DNA of 64,000 bases, taken from DATEGZ01 sp035279905 (GTDB lineage: Bacteria > Acidobacteriota > Vicinamibacteria > Vicinamibacterales > SCN-69-37). The notes beneath the pieces were generated by a model. That model was not told the DNA's origin. It searched no databases and was given only the letters and a program-made list of their open reading frames with translations. Below, piece after piece: positions 1-7,669 of this stretch. The position numbers and the translations under genes were made by a program. Where the stretch lies: contig DATEGZ010000092.1 in the NCBI GenBank assembly GCA_035279905.1, positions 35,126-99,125 of the forward strand, given 5' to 3'. Positions within the stretch are counted from its first letter, which is position 1. Every line of letters begins with the position of its first letter.

Positions 1-176
1 TCGGCGTGCACATGATCGGCCTGCGCGCGACGGAGCTGGTCGCCGAGGCCGCGGTCGCGCTGCGCCTCGAGTCGACGGTCGAAGAGCTGATTCGCACGAT
101 CCACGCGCACCCGACGATGTCGGAGGCCGTGGGCGAGGCCGCGCACGCGGTGCATGGGGCGGCGATTCATATTTAG
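1..176 (+). CDS. lpdA: Dihydrolipoyl dehydrogenase (E3), C-terminal end, partial
   Basis: Only the last 57 codons are in the window (frame starts at base 3, stop TAG 174-176). The visible residues include VHMIGLRATELVAEA and, further on, EELIRTIHAHPTMSEA. This matches the dimerisation domain of lipoamide dehydrogenases, where the His-Pro-Thr-x-Ser-Glu motif supplies the active-site base to the partner subunit. E3 reoxidises the lipoyl group of E2 with FAD and NAD+. An E2 gene starts 8 bases after its stop, so the two are almost certainly co-transcribed. The FAD and disulfide motifs lie outside the window. Confidence 0.9.
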   Translation, partial: GVHMIGLRATELVAEAAVALRLESTVEELIRTIHAHPTMSEAVGEAAHAVHGAAIHI

Positions 177-184
177 GAGTTTTC

Positions 185-1546
185 ATGGCTACTGACGTCG
201 TCATGCCCCAGATGGGCGAGTCGATCGCCGAGGGGACGATCGTCCGCTGGATCAAGAAGATCGGCGATCCGATCGACAAGGACGAGCCGCTCTTCGAGAT
301 CTCGACCGACAAGGTGGACGCGGAGATTCCCGCGCCGGGCGCCGGCGTGCTGCTCGAGATCCGCGTGAAGGAAGGCGAGACGGTTCCGGTCAACAGCGTC
401 GTGGCGGTGATTGGCGCGGCGGGGGAACGGCCAGCAGCAGGTTCGACCAGTTCGGCGGGTTCCGCGGGTTCAGGCGCGTCGAGCGCCGATGCCACAGGAT
501 CGCCGAGTGGCGCGAGCGCGCCGCCTCCGGCCACGCCGGCGACGCCGTCACACGTTCGTGCCGCGGCGTCAGTCGCGACTCGGCCTGAACCTGCGGAACG
601 CGTCGAACGCGTCGAACCTGTCGAACCGGCAACGCTGGCTGATCTGCGACGTCTTCGTTCGTCTCCGCTGGTCCGCAACATCGCCAAGACGCACAACATC
701 GACATCAGCCAGCTGAACGGCACCGGAATTTCCGGCCGCGTCACCAAGAAGGACATCCTCGCGGTGGTCGAGAGCGGCGTGAAGCCTGCGGCCAGAGCGG
801 CCGCGCCGGCCGTGGCGCGCGCGCCGATCGCGCCGCCGCCGGCGTTCCAGCCGGGTGAGAACGTGCGCATCGAGAAGATGGGCATCATGCGCAAGAAGAT
901 CGCCGAGCACATGGTGATGAGCGCGCACACGTCACCGCACGTGTACTCGGCGTACGAAGTGGACTTCGGCAAGATCGACGAGATTCGCCTCAGGAAGAAA
1001 GCCGAGTACGAAGCGGCCGGCGCCAAGCTGACCTACACGGCGTTCATCGCGAAGGCGACCGTCGACACGATCCGGCAGTTCCCGTTCTCGAACGCGTCGC
1101 TCGACGGCGAAAACATCGTCTACAAGCGGGACATCAACCTCGGGATCGCCGTGGCGCTCGATCAGGGACTGATCGTGCCGGTCATTCGCAACGCGGACGA
1201 GCGGAACATGCTCGGGCTGTGCCGCGCGATTCAGGATCTGGCGGCGCGCGCGCGCAGCAAGCAGCTCAAGCCGGAGGAAGTGCAGGGCGGCACGTTCACG
1301 ATCACCAACCCGGGGATCTTCGGCGCCGTCTTCGGGCTGCCGATCATCAGCCAGCCGCAGGTCGCGATCCTCGGCGTCGGCAGCGTCGACAAGCGCGTGG
1401 TCGTCGTCAACGACATGATCGCCGTGCGGCCGATGTGCTACCTCACGCTCGGCTACGACCACCGGCTGATCGACGGCGCGGATGCCGGCCGCTTCCTGCT
1501 CGCGTTGAAGGAGCGGCTGCAAGGCTTCGACGAGTCGTGGATGTAA
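185..1546 (+). CDS. 2-oxoacid dehydrogenase complex E2 (dihydrolipoamide acyltransferase)
   Basis: 453 aa. An N-terminal lipoyl domain (about 1-78) carries the lipoylation motif EISTDKVDAE with Lys43. A long Ala/Pro/Ser-rich linker follows (about 80-155), then the E3/E1-binding domain (about 158-195, SSPLVRNIAKTHNID). The acyltransferase domain (about 225-453) holds the active-site motif DHRLIDG, with His426 and Asp430. The AGGAG ribosome site ends 5 bases before the ATG. It lies between the E3 gene and lipB, so complex and cofactor are encoded together. Whether the substrate is pyruvate, 2-oxoglutarate or a branched-chain acid cannot be told without the E1 genes. The linker contains inverted intergenic-type repeats (440-471 and 587-627). 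Confidence 0.93.
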   Translation: MATDVVMPQMGESIAEGTIVRWIKKIGDPIDKDEPLFEISTDKVDAEIPAPGAGVLLEIRVKEGETVPVNSVVAVIGAAGERPAAGSTSSAGSAGSGASSADATGSPSGASAPPPATPATPSHVRAAASVATRPEPAERVERVEPVEPATLADLRRLRSSPLVRNIAKTHNIDISQLNGTGISGRVTKKDILAVVESGVKPAARAAAPAVARAPIAPPPAFQPGENVRIEKMGIMRKKIAEHMVMSAHTSPHVYSAYEVDFGKIDEIRLRKKAEYEAAGAKLTYTAFIAKATVDTIRQFPFSNASLDGENIVYKRDINLGIAVALDQGLIVPVIRNADERNMLGLCRAIQDLAARARSKQLKPEEVQGGTFTITNPGIFGAVFGLPIISQPQVAILGVGSVDKRVVVVNDMIAVRPMCYLTLGYDHRLIDGADAGRFLLALKERLQGFDESWM

Positions 1547-2250
1547 CAGCCGGCGCGACGCCAGGCGCTCAGCCGCTGGCCGTTCGTCGTCTTGGCCGCG
1601 TCGACTACGAGGCCGCGCTCGCGCTTCAGCAGGAGCTGGTCGAAGAGCGCAGGGCCGGACACATTCCAGACACGCTGCTGTTGCTCGAGCACCCGCCGGT
1701 GATCACGCTCGGCGTTCGCACGCGCGGGCGGCCGAGCAATGTCGTCGCGTCGGCCGCTGAGCTCGCGGCCGAAGGCGTCAGCGTGGTCGAGACGGGCCGC
1801 GGCGGCGACGTGACGTATCACGGGCCCGGTCAGCTCGTGGGTTACCCGATTTTCGATTTGCGTCCGGACCGCTGCGACGTGCACCAGTACGTGCGCGACC
1901 TCGAGGAGGCGCTGATCGTCGCCGTCAAGCGATTCGGCGTGTCTGCGGGCCGCGTGGTGGGATTGACCGGCGTCTGGGTGGGCCCGCCCGGGCGCGAGGA
2001 GAAGCTCGCGGCGATCGGCGTCCGGATCAGCCGCTGGATCACGAGCCACGGCTTCGCCCTCAATGTCTCGACCGACCTGCGTCACTTCGCCTTGATCGTC
2101 CCGTGCGGGATCGCCGACCGCGGCGTCACCTCGCTCGATCGGCTGGCCGGCCGCCCACTGCCGATGGGCGAGGTGGAGGATGCCGTGGTGGAGGGGGTCA
2201 GATCAGTGTTTAGGGGACGGGGCTTTTTTCCACAACCTGGGCCGACTTAG
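1537..2250 (+). CDS. lipB: Octanoyl-[ACP]:protein N-octanoyltransferase LipB
   Basis: 237 aa from GTG 1537, which overlaps the end of the E2 gene by 10 bases. The frame is open further upstream, but that part only shadows E2. It transfers octanoate from ACP to lipoyl domains, the first step of lipoate synthesis. Family motifs present are RGGDVTYHGPGQLVGYPI, the lysine in EKLAAIGVRISRWIT, and the catalytic cysteine in VPCGIADRGVTSL. It sits directly after an E2 that needs lipoylation. The last ~19 residues (from EGVRSVFRG) are encoded by the left arm of a long inverted repeat and are unlike normal LipB ends. The stop codon also lies in the repeat. Confidence 0.93.
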   Translation: MDVTAGATPGAQPLAVRRLGRVDYEAALALQQELVEERRAGHIPDTLLLLEHPPVITLGVRTRGRPSNVVASAAELAAEGVSVVETGRGGDVTYHGPGQLVGYPIFDLRPDRCDVHQYVRDLEEALIVAVKRFGVSAGRVVGLTGVWVGPPGREEKLAAIGVRISRWITSHGFALNVSTDLRHFALIVPCGIADRGVTSLDRLAGRPLPMGEVEDAVVEGVRSVFRGRGFFPQPGPT

Positions 2251-2335
2251 GGACGGAGGTTCTCGGCTCGACCTCCGTCCCGTTTTCGACAAGGCTGTGG
2301 GAAAAAGCCCCGTCCCCTAACCCAGATCTGACCCC
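2193..2335. repeat. Long imperfect palindrome between convergent genes
   Basis: A ~143-bp inverted repeat. The outer arms are GGGGTCAGATC (left) and GATCTGACCCC (right). The next block is TAGGGGACGGGGCTTTTT, matched by AAAAAGCCCCGTCCCCTA. The centre is a perfect 11-bp stem (2250-2260 with 2271-2281) followed by GTTTTC, which would work as a bidirectional terminator. It supplies the stop codons and tails of both convergent genes, lipB and the MDH-like gene. Confidence 0.85.
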
Positions 2336-3147
2336 GTCTTCTCTTGCGGACTCAGCGATGGCGTGATCCGGCGCAGGATCCGGCCCGCGCCGAGCTCGAG
2401 CGGCATGAGGACGGCGACGCCGCGAGCGCCCAGCTCGCCGTCGCCCACGGCCATCGCCTGATGGACGCGGCGCGAGCCGAAGGCGAGCGCCTCGGCGATC
2501 CGCGCCGTGGCGGCGCCGATCGCCTGCGGCCCGGGCGGCCAGAGCCGGCCTACAGCGTCTGAGATCGCGCGCAGCCGGTGCGCTCCGACGTGCGACGTCA
2601 GCAGCGAGCCGCCAACCGTCGCGGACGTCCAGCCGATGACGAGCGCCGGCGGCCGGCCGACGACCGTGACGTCCACGTCAACTCCCGACCGGCCCAGCTC
2701 CACGCCGACCATCGTCCGGATGGCGCCCGGGATCGCCGCGGCCGCCGATCCGATGAGCCTGTCGATCGAGACCTTCACTTCCCTCGCGACGGTCTCCATC
2801 AGCGCAATCTGCCTGGGCCCGGCAAACACGATCGGCGCCGTCGAGCCCGCCCGCGCGATCTGCCCGACAAGCGCCAGCCCGCTCTCGCCCTGAATCTCCC
2901 CGCCGTCGATCGCGTCCGCGATCACGATCACGTCCGCGCCCGCGGCCCCGAGCAAATCGCCCGTCGCCGTCAGATCGACGTCGACGCCGGCGATCGGACC
3001 CGACTGCCGGAGGTCGAGCGCCTTGCCGGCCGCGACGTTGACGCTCGTATCGATGAATCTGATCGCGCGGAACCGCGCCCGCTCGGCAAGACGTTGCGCG
3101 GTTGCGCTGCCGATGGGGCCCGCGCCGACGATCGCGACCGACGACAT
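2317..3147 (-). CDS. Malate/lactate dehydrogenase-like protein, probably catalytically inactive
   Basis: 276 aa. The N-terminus has the MDH/LDH dinucleotide fold: VAIVGAGPIGSATAQ, then an Asp (IRFIDTS) that would bind NAD ribose, then KALDLRQSGP. Catalytic features are missing. The segment that should read GxHGD reads VVGRPPALVIGW, so the catalytic His and its neighbours are Pro-Pro-Ala. The substrate-loop arginines of the RKPGMSRxDL type are replaced by GGEIQGESGLAL. It keeps overall length and fold, so it may be an NAD-binding pseudoenzyme or act on another substrate. The start is ATG 3147 with TAGAAT 7 bases upstream, suggesting a leaderless transcript. Its last residues come from the repeat at 2193-2335. 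Confidence 0.72.
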   Translation of the reverse strand: MSSVAIVGAGPIGSATAQRLAERARFRAIRFIDTSVNVAAGKALDLRQSGPIAGVDVDLTATGDLLGAAGADVIVIADAIDGGEIQGESGLALVGQIARAGSTAPIVFAGPRQIALMETVAREVKVSIDRLIGSAAAAIPGAIRTMVGVELGRSGVDVDVTVVGRPPALVIGWTSATVGGSLLTSHVGAHRLRAISDAVGRLWPPGPQAIGAATARIAEALAFGSRRVHQAMAVGDGELGARGVAVLMPLELGAGRILRRITPSLSPQEKTGSDLG

Positions 3148-3160
3148 GGCGGATATTCTA

Positions 3161-3243
3161 GTGCCGTTCCAACTCCTCCTCCCGGTGCGGAAGAGCGTCG
3201 ACCTGCGCGTGCGGCCCATCGGAGGGTAGAGTTGGAACGGCAC
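3161..3243. repeat. Inverted repeat in a divergent promoter region
   Basis: Perfect 15-bp arms (GTGCCGTTCCAACTC at 3161-3175 and its complement at 3229-3243) flank about 53 bases of partly self-complementary sequence. It fills most of the space between the divergent MDH-like and SDR genes. It looks like a REP/BIME-type element rather than an operator, because the arms are long and far apart. Confidence 0.75.
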
Positions 3244-3260
3244 AAGATGGAGGCGGCAAC

Positions 3261-3974
3261 GTGACTCGCGCAATCGTGACGGGTGGGACGAAAGGCATCG
3301 GCTACGCGATCGCGAAGGCGGTGCTGGCCTCGGGCGGCCGCGTGATGATCACCGGCCGGAATCAGGCCGGCGTCGACCAGGCAGTCCGCTCGCTCACCGC
3401 CTCGGCGAGCGACAAGAACAGCGTCGCCGGCACGGCCGTCGACGTCCGCGATCGCCATCTCACCGACGCGCTCGTTGCCGACACGGTCAGGCGATTCGGC
3501 GGCCTCGATCTCCTCGTCAACAACGCCGGCATCGGTCAGTTCGCCGCCGTCGCGTTGATGTCGGACGCCGACTGGGATCAAACGATCGGCACCAACCTCA
3601 CCGGCGTGTTCTACTGCACGCGCGCGGCGATCCCGGCGATGAAGCAGTCCGGCGGCGGATGGATCATCAACATCGCGAGTCTCGCCGGCCGCAACTACTT
3701 TCCGCTCGGCGCGGCCTACTGCGCGTCGAAAGCCGGCTTGATCGCCTTCAGTGAGTCGCTCATGCAGGAGGTGCGCTACGACAACATCCGCGTGAGCGTC
3801 ATCATGCCCGGCTCGGTCGCGACCGAGTTCAACGGCGAGACGCCGACGGCCGGCGACGACTGGAAGCTGTCGCCGGACGACGTCGCGGAAGTCGTCGCGG
3901 ATCTGCTGCGCCACCCGAAGCGAAGCCTGCCGAGCAAGATTGAGATGAGGCCGTCGCAGCCCAGAAAGGGCTGA
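3261..3974 (+). CDS. Short-chain dehydrogenase/reductase (SDR family)
   Basis: 237 aa. This is a classical SDR with cofactor motif VTGGTKGIGYAIA, structural NNAGIG motif, catalytic Ser in INIASLAG, and the YCASK catalytic Tyr-Lys pair. Arginines after the glycine motif (TGRNQAG) suggest NADP(H). The substrate cannot be inferred; the length fits 3-oxoacyl-ACP reductase-like or broad carbonyl reductases. The start is GTG 3261 with GGAGG ending about 8 bases upstream. It is transcribed away from the MDH-like gene and converges on the threonine dehydratase 10 bases downstream. Confidence 0.88.
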   Translation: MTRAIVTGGTKGIGYAIAKAVLASGGRVMITGRNQAGVDQAVRSLTASASDKNSVAGTAVDVRDRHLTDALVADTVRRFGGLDLLVNNAGIGQFAAVALMSDADWDQTIGTNLTGVFYCTRAAIPAMKQSGGGWIINIASLAGRNYFPLGAAYCASKAGLIAFSESLMQEVRYDNIRVSVIMPGSVATEFNGETPTAGDDWKLSPDDVAEVVADLLRHPKRSLPSKIEMRPSQPRKG

Positions 3975-3984
3975 TCGCGAACGT

Positions 3985-4962
3985 CTAGGCCGACAGGACG
4001 CGCGCGATCACGTCCGCGTCGACGTTGCGCCCCGACAGCACCACGCCGACGTGCCGGCCGCGCACGTCCGCCGCGCCCTGCAGGATGGCCGCGACCCCGG
4101 CCGCTCCCGCGGCTTCCGACACCAGTTGCTCGCGTTGAATCAGCTCGCGCATGGCCCGCGCGAACGACGGTTCGTCCACCGACACGACGCGATCGACCAG
4201 ACGACGCACGATGTCGAACGTCTGGGTGTCCGATTCGATGTTGCCGACCAGCCCGTCGGCCAGACTGGGCCCCACGTTCACCGTCGTGACGCGGCCGGCC
4301 GCGAGCGCCGCTGTGAACACCGGCGACGCCGCGGCCTCGGCAGCGATGACGCGCGTGTCGCGGCCGAGCGATCGCGCGACGATCGCCGACCCGGAGATCA
4401 ATCCGCCGCCGCCGATCGGCGCGATGATCGTGTCGAGCCCGGGCACATCCTCGAACATCTCGAGGGCGACCGTGCCGGCGCCCGCAATGATGTCGCGGTG
4501 GCTGTACGCCGACACGAACGCCGTGTCCTCGCGCGCGCCTTCAGCCTGCGCGCGCGCTTCGGCGTCGTCGTACGACGCGGTCTCGATGACCTCGGCGCCC
4601 AGGCGCACCATGGCGTTTCGCTTGACCGCCGGCGCCGACGCCGGCACGTAGATTCGCGCCGCCAGTCCGGCGCGCCGGGCGGCGTAGGCGACCGCGCGGC
4701 CGTGGTTGCCGGCCGACGCCGTCATGATCCGCCGCACGTGCGGCCGCTCCGCGGCAATCACCGCGATCGCGTTGGCCGCGCCGCGCAGCTTGAACGACCC
4801 CGTCGTCTGCGTCGCCTCGAGCTTGAGCCAGACCTCGGCGTGCGCGACGTCCGACAGCCAGTCGGCTCGAACCATCGGCGTGTGAAAGGCGATGCCGCGG
4901 ACGCGGCGGGCCGCGGCTTCGATGTCCGCGCGCGTGGGGGCCGTCGAGGCGAGCGAGCTCAT
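3985..4962 (-). CDS. PLP-dependent threonine/serine dehydratase
   Basis: 325 aa, fold type II PLP enzyme that deaminates L-threonine (to 2-oxobutyrate) and/or L-serine. The PLP lysine is Lys58 in TTGSFKLRGAANA. ASAGNHGRAVAYAA and the phosphate-binding IGGGGLISG loop are intact. It lacks the C-terminal ACT regulatory domain of biosynthetic IlvA, so it resembles the short catabolic or racemase-like class. The start ATG overlaps the stop of the upstream pseudo-receiver gene by 4 bases, so they form a coupled pair. Confidence 0.88.
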   Translation of the reverse strand: MSSLASTAPTRADIEAAARRVRGIAFHTPMVRADWLSDVAHAEVWLKLEATQTTGSFKLRGAANAIAVIAAERPHVRRIMTASAGNHGRAVAYAARRAGLAARIYVPASAPAVKRNAMVRLGAEVIETASYDDAEARAQAEGAREDTAFVSAYSHRDIIAGAGTVALEMFEDVPGLDTIIAPIGGGGLISGSAIVARSLGRDTRVIAAEAAASPVFTAALAAGRVTTVNVGPSLADGLVGNIESDTQTFDIVRRLVDRVVSVDEPSFARAMRELIQREQLVSEAAGAAGVAAILQGAADVRGRHVGVVLSGRNVDADVIARVLSA

Positions 4963-5333
4963 TCAGCCTTCCCGCGGATGCCGGCCGCCTCGGCGACGAG
5001 CTTCGGCAGCGCGGCGACAAATGCCGATCGCGCCAGCACGACGTCGATGCCCGCCTCGCGCGCCGCCGCGATCTTGTCCGCGTGCACGTGTGACACGAAT
5101 CCTACGACACGCGTCTCACGCAGATCCGGATGCGCCTTCAGCGCCCGAATCGCGCCGACGGGATCGAGCGACGCCCGATCGAGATCGACAATCACGAGCT
5201 GCGGCCGCTTCTCGCGGATTTCCGTCACCGCCGCGTCGGCGCGCCGCACGAACGCGATGGGACACGAGGCCTGGTCGGCGACCGATCGGATCTTCGAGCT
5301 GAACAGCAGGTCATCGACGACGGCGACGATCAT
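4959..5333 (-). CDS. Stand-alone response-regulator receiver-like domain
   Basis: 124 aa, one CheY-like alpha/beta domain with no output domain. Acidic pair Asp7-Asp8 (AVVDDLL) and Asp50 (VIVDLD) match the magnesium and phosphorylation positions. The conserved lysine before the last helix (usually KP) is replaced: the segment reads VVLARSAF. The Thr/Ser switch position is also unclear. It may therefore be a pseudo-receiver or have altered phosphorylation kinetics. It is translationally coupled to the threonine dehydratase, and no histidine kinase is nearby. Confidence 0.68.
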   Translation of the reverse strand: MIVAVVDDLLFSSKIRSVADQASCPIAFVRRADAAVTEIREKRPQLVIVDLDRASLDPVGAIRALKAHPDLRETRVVGFVSHVHADKIAAAREAGIDVVLARSAFVAALPKLVAEAAGIRGKAE

Positions 5334-5355
5334 GCTCCGATCATATAGTGAGGGC

Positions 5356-5994
5356 GTGCGCGTCCGGACCGCCGCCGCCCCGCCTTTCTACAAGAACGGT
5401 TACCTTGTGTCCTGCGGAACGACGCCCGAGGCCGTCCTGATCGATCCGGGCGACGAGGTCGAGGCGCTGATCGAGGCCGCGCGGGCGGATCGCCTCGACG
5501 TGCGCGCCATCCTGCTCACGCACGCGCACCTGGACCACATCACCGGGGTCGCCTACGCGAAAACCGCCCTCAACGTGCCGATCTGGCTCGATCGCGAGGA
5601 TCTGTTTCTCTACGAAGGGGTCGTCGAGCAGGGCCGCATGTTCGGCCTCGAGGTCGATCCGCAGCCGCCCGTGGACGCGTTCTACGATCGCGCGACACCG
5701 TTTCGCTTCGGCGACTGCGTGGTCGACATCCTGCCGACGCCGGGGCATTGTCCCGGTGGCGTGTGTCTGGCGATCGGCACGGCGGCGTCGCCGGCCCGCG
5801 AGCTCTTCGTCGGCGACACGCTGTTCGCCGGCTCGATCGGCCGGACGGATCTGCCCGGCGGCGACTACGACACGCTCATCCGATCGATCAGGAACGTCCT
5901 GTTCGCGTTTCCGGACGAGACGATCGTCCACTCCGGCCACGGCCCGGACACCACGATCGGCGAGGAGCGGAGGACGAATCCGTTTCTGACGTGA
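5356..5994 (+). CDS. MBL-fold metallo-hydrolase (glyoxalase II-like)
   Basis: 212 aa from GTG 5356. The metallo-beta-lactamase zinc motif THAHLDH is followed by further metal ligands in PTPGHCPGG, the Asp of FVGDTLF, and HSGHGPDT. The family is broad: hydroxyacylglutathione hydrolases and related thioesterases of about 210 aa. An ATG at 5332 is also in frame, but it overlaps the divergent gene's start. GTG 5356 gives the usual family N-terminus (VRVRTAAAPPFYKNGYLVSC). No strong ribosome site is seen for either. Confidence 0.85.
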   Translation: MRVRTAAAPPFYKNGYLVSCGTTPEAVLIDPGDEVEALIEAARADRLDVRAILLTHAHLDHITGVAYAKTALNVPIWLDREDLFLYEGVVEQGRMFGLEVDPQPPVDAFYDRATPFRFGDCVVDILPTPGHCPGGVCLAIGTAASPARELFVGDTLFAGSIGRTDLPGGDYDTLIRSIRNVLFAFPDETIVHSGHGPDTTIGEERRTNPFLT

Positions 5995-5995
5995 T

Positions 5996-6328
5996 CTAGT
6001 CGGCGGCCTGCACCTGGAACTCGACGCGGCCGACCTGGAGCGTGTCGCCGGTCCGCAGCACCGCGCGATCGATCTTCTGACCGTTCACGCGCGTGCCGTT
6101 CGTGCTCTCGAGGTCCTCGACCACCAGTTGATCGGATCGGTCGGCCGTCAGGCGGCAGTGCAATCTCGACACGAGCGCGGCGTCGACGATGAAATCGGCG
6201 CGCGCGGTGCGGCCCAGCGTCTTGATGGCGCCCGAAGGCAGGCGAAGCGTCAGCTCGGGCTCACCGCTCGTAAGAATCCATCCAGGCATAACGTGCCCGT
6301 GTGCCGGGCGGCCAAGAGTGTAGTACAT
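5996..6328 (-). CDS. FHA-domain protein
   Basis: 110 aa, a single forkhead-associated phosphothreonine-binding domain. The hallmarks are present: LGRTARADFIVD, SRLHCRL (Ser-x-x-His), and LESTNGTRVNG. It may read out the Ser/Thr kinases common in this genome. ATG 6328 has a GGGGAG ribosome site about 9 bases upstream. The internal ATG at 6289 has none, so the longer form is preferred. The promoter region is shared with the divergent rtcB, whose ATG is at 6344. Confidence 0.8.
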   Translation of the reverse strand: MYYTLGRPAHGHVMPGWILTSGEPELTLRLPSGAIKTLGRTARADFIVDAALVSRLHCRLTADRSDQLVVEDLESTNGTRVNGQKIDRAVLRTGDTLQVGRVEFQVQAAD

Positions 6329-6343
6329 CTCTGTGCACTCCCC

Positions 6344-7660
6344 ATGAAGATTTATGGCCGTCACGATGAAAGGACGATCGATCAGCTGCGCCGGTGCGTG
6401 GCAGCCGAGCCGGGTGCCGCCGGCGTGCTGTGCGCCGACGGGCACCTCGGCTACTCGATGCCCATCGGCGGCGTCGTCGCGTACCGCGAGCACGTCAGCC
6501 CGTCGGGCGTCGGCTTCGACATCGCGTGCGGCAACCTCGCGGTGCAGACGGGCATCGCCGCCGCCGATCTCTCCGAGCGTGACTTCAGCCGCCTGGCCGA
6601 CGAGATCCAGCGGCGCGTGAGCTTCGGCGTCGGCCGGCACAACAACGAGCCGATCGATCACCCGGTGCTCGAGCGCATCGCCGGATCGCCGGCCATGTTC
6701 CAACGCAGCCTGCTCGGCCTCGCGCGCGATCAGCTCGGCACCGTCGGCAGCGGCAACCACTACGTCGATCTTCTGGAAGACACGGCCGGCCGGCTCTGGG
6801 TCGGCGTCCACTTTGGCTCGCGTGGATTCGGCCACCGGACCGCCACTGCCTTTCTCAACCTGGCGCGCGGGCGCGAGTGGAACGCACGAGGCGGCGACGA
6901 TGCCATGGACGCGCCGCCGACGCTGCTGCCGATCGCTCAGCCGATGGGGCAGGACTACATCGAGGCCATGGCGATCGCCGGCGACTACGCATACGCCGGC
7001 CGCGAGGCGGTCGTCGCGACCGTGCTCGACATCCTGCAAGCCACGGCGTCGGACAGCGTCCACAACCACCACAACTTCGCATGGCGCGAGCGTCATCACG
7101 GCGAAGAGTATTGGGTCGTCCGCAAAGGCGCGACGCCCGCGTTCCCCGGACAGCGCGGCTTCGTGGGTGGCTCGATGGCCGACGACTCCGTCATTCTCCG
7201 CGGCGTCGAGAGCTCAGACTCGGCGGCCTCGCTCTACTCGACGGTGCACGGCGCCGGCCGGGTGATGTCTCGGCGCCAGGCTGCCGGCAAAGCGCGGTAC
7301 GTGAAGAAGTGGTGCTGCCGCAACTACCGCCACTGCAACTTCCAGGGCGAGCGCGAGCGCTTCGAGCGATCAGACGACGCGCCGGCGCCGGCGTGTCCGA
7401 GGTGCGGCCACGCGCTCGAGCTTCGCCGGTGGATGGAGCGCGTGTCTGCGGGCCTCGTGAACTTCACGGCGGTGAAGCGCGACCTCGCCGGTCGCGGCAT
7501 CGTCTTGCGCGGGGGCGGCGCGGACGAAGCGCCGCAGGTGTATCGACGGTTGCGGGACGTACTCGCGTGTCACGAGCGGACGATCAAAGTTGAAGAAATT
7601 CTGACGCCGCGGGTCGTCGTGATGGCGGGCAGCGACGTGGACGATCCGTATCAGGATTGA
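6344..7660 (+). CDS. rtcB: RtcB-type RNA ligase with a zinc-ribbon-like insert
   Basis: 438 aa. RtcB ligates RNA with 2',3'-cyclic phosphate or 3'-phosphate ends to 5'-OH ends, using GTP and Mn2+. Core motifs are present: GVGFDIACGN (metal Cys), GSGNHYVD, HNHHNFAW, STVHGAGRVMSR, and a His in LACHERTIK where the guanylylated His is expected. After the MSR motif there is an extra segment (about residues 320-356) with Cys-Cys, Cys and CPRCG, resembling a zinc ribbon and absent from the E. coli-type enzyme as I know it. No RtcA is adjacent. The long upstream open frame overlaps the FHA gene; ATG 6344 gives the family N-terminus. Confidence 0.88.
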   Translation: MKIYGRHDERTIDQLRRCVAAEPGAAGVLCADGHLGYSMPIGGVVAYREHVSPSGVGFDIACGNLAVQTGIAAADLSERDFSRLADEIQRRVSFGVGRHNNEPIDHPVLERIAGSPAMFQRSLLGLARDQLGTVGSGNHYVDLLEDTAGRLWVGVHFGSRGFGHRTATAFLNLARGREWNARGGDDAMDAPPTLLPIAQPMGQDYIEAMAIAGDYAYAGREAVVATVLDILQATASDSVHNHHNFAWRERHHGEEYWVVRKGATPAFPGQRGFVGGSMADDSVILRGVESSDSAASLYSTVHGAGRVMSRRQAAGKARYVKKWCCRNYRHCNFQGERERFERSDDAPAPACPRCGHALELRRWMERVSAGLVNFTAVKRDLAGRGIVLRGGGADEAPQVYRRLRDVLACHERTIKVEEILTPRVVVMAGSDVDDPYQD

Positions 7661-7669
7661 TCGCGGCGG

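Noticed and set aside
2193..2335. Insertion sequence
   Set aside because: Long palindrome but no transposase, no target duplication and no internal gene; a REP/BIME-like element fits better.
4051..5331. Plus-strand open frame fused to the MBL hydrolase
   Set aside because: It is the complement of the threonine dehydratase and receiver genes, with shadow-type composition. The hydrolase starts at 5356 (or 5332).
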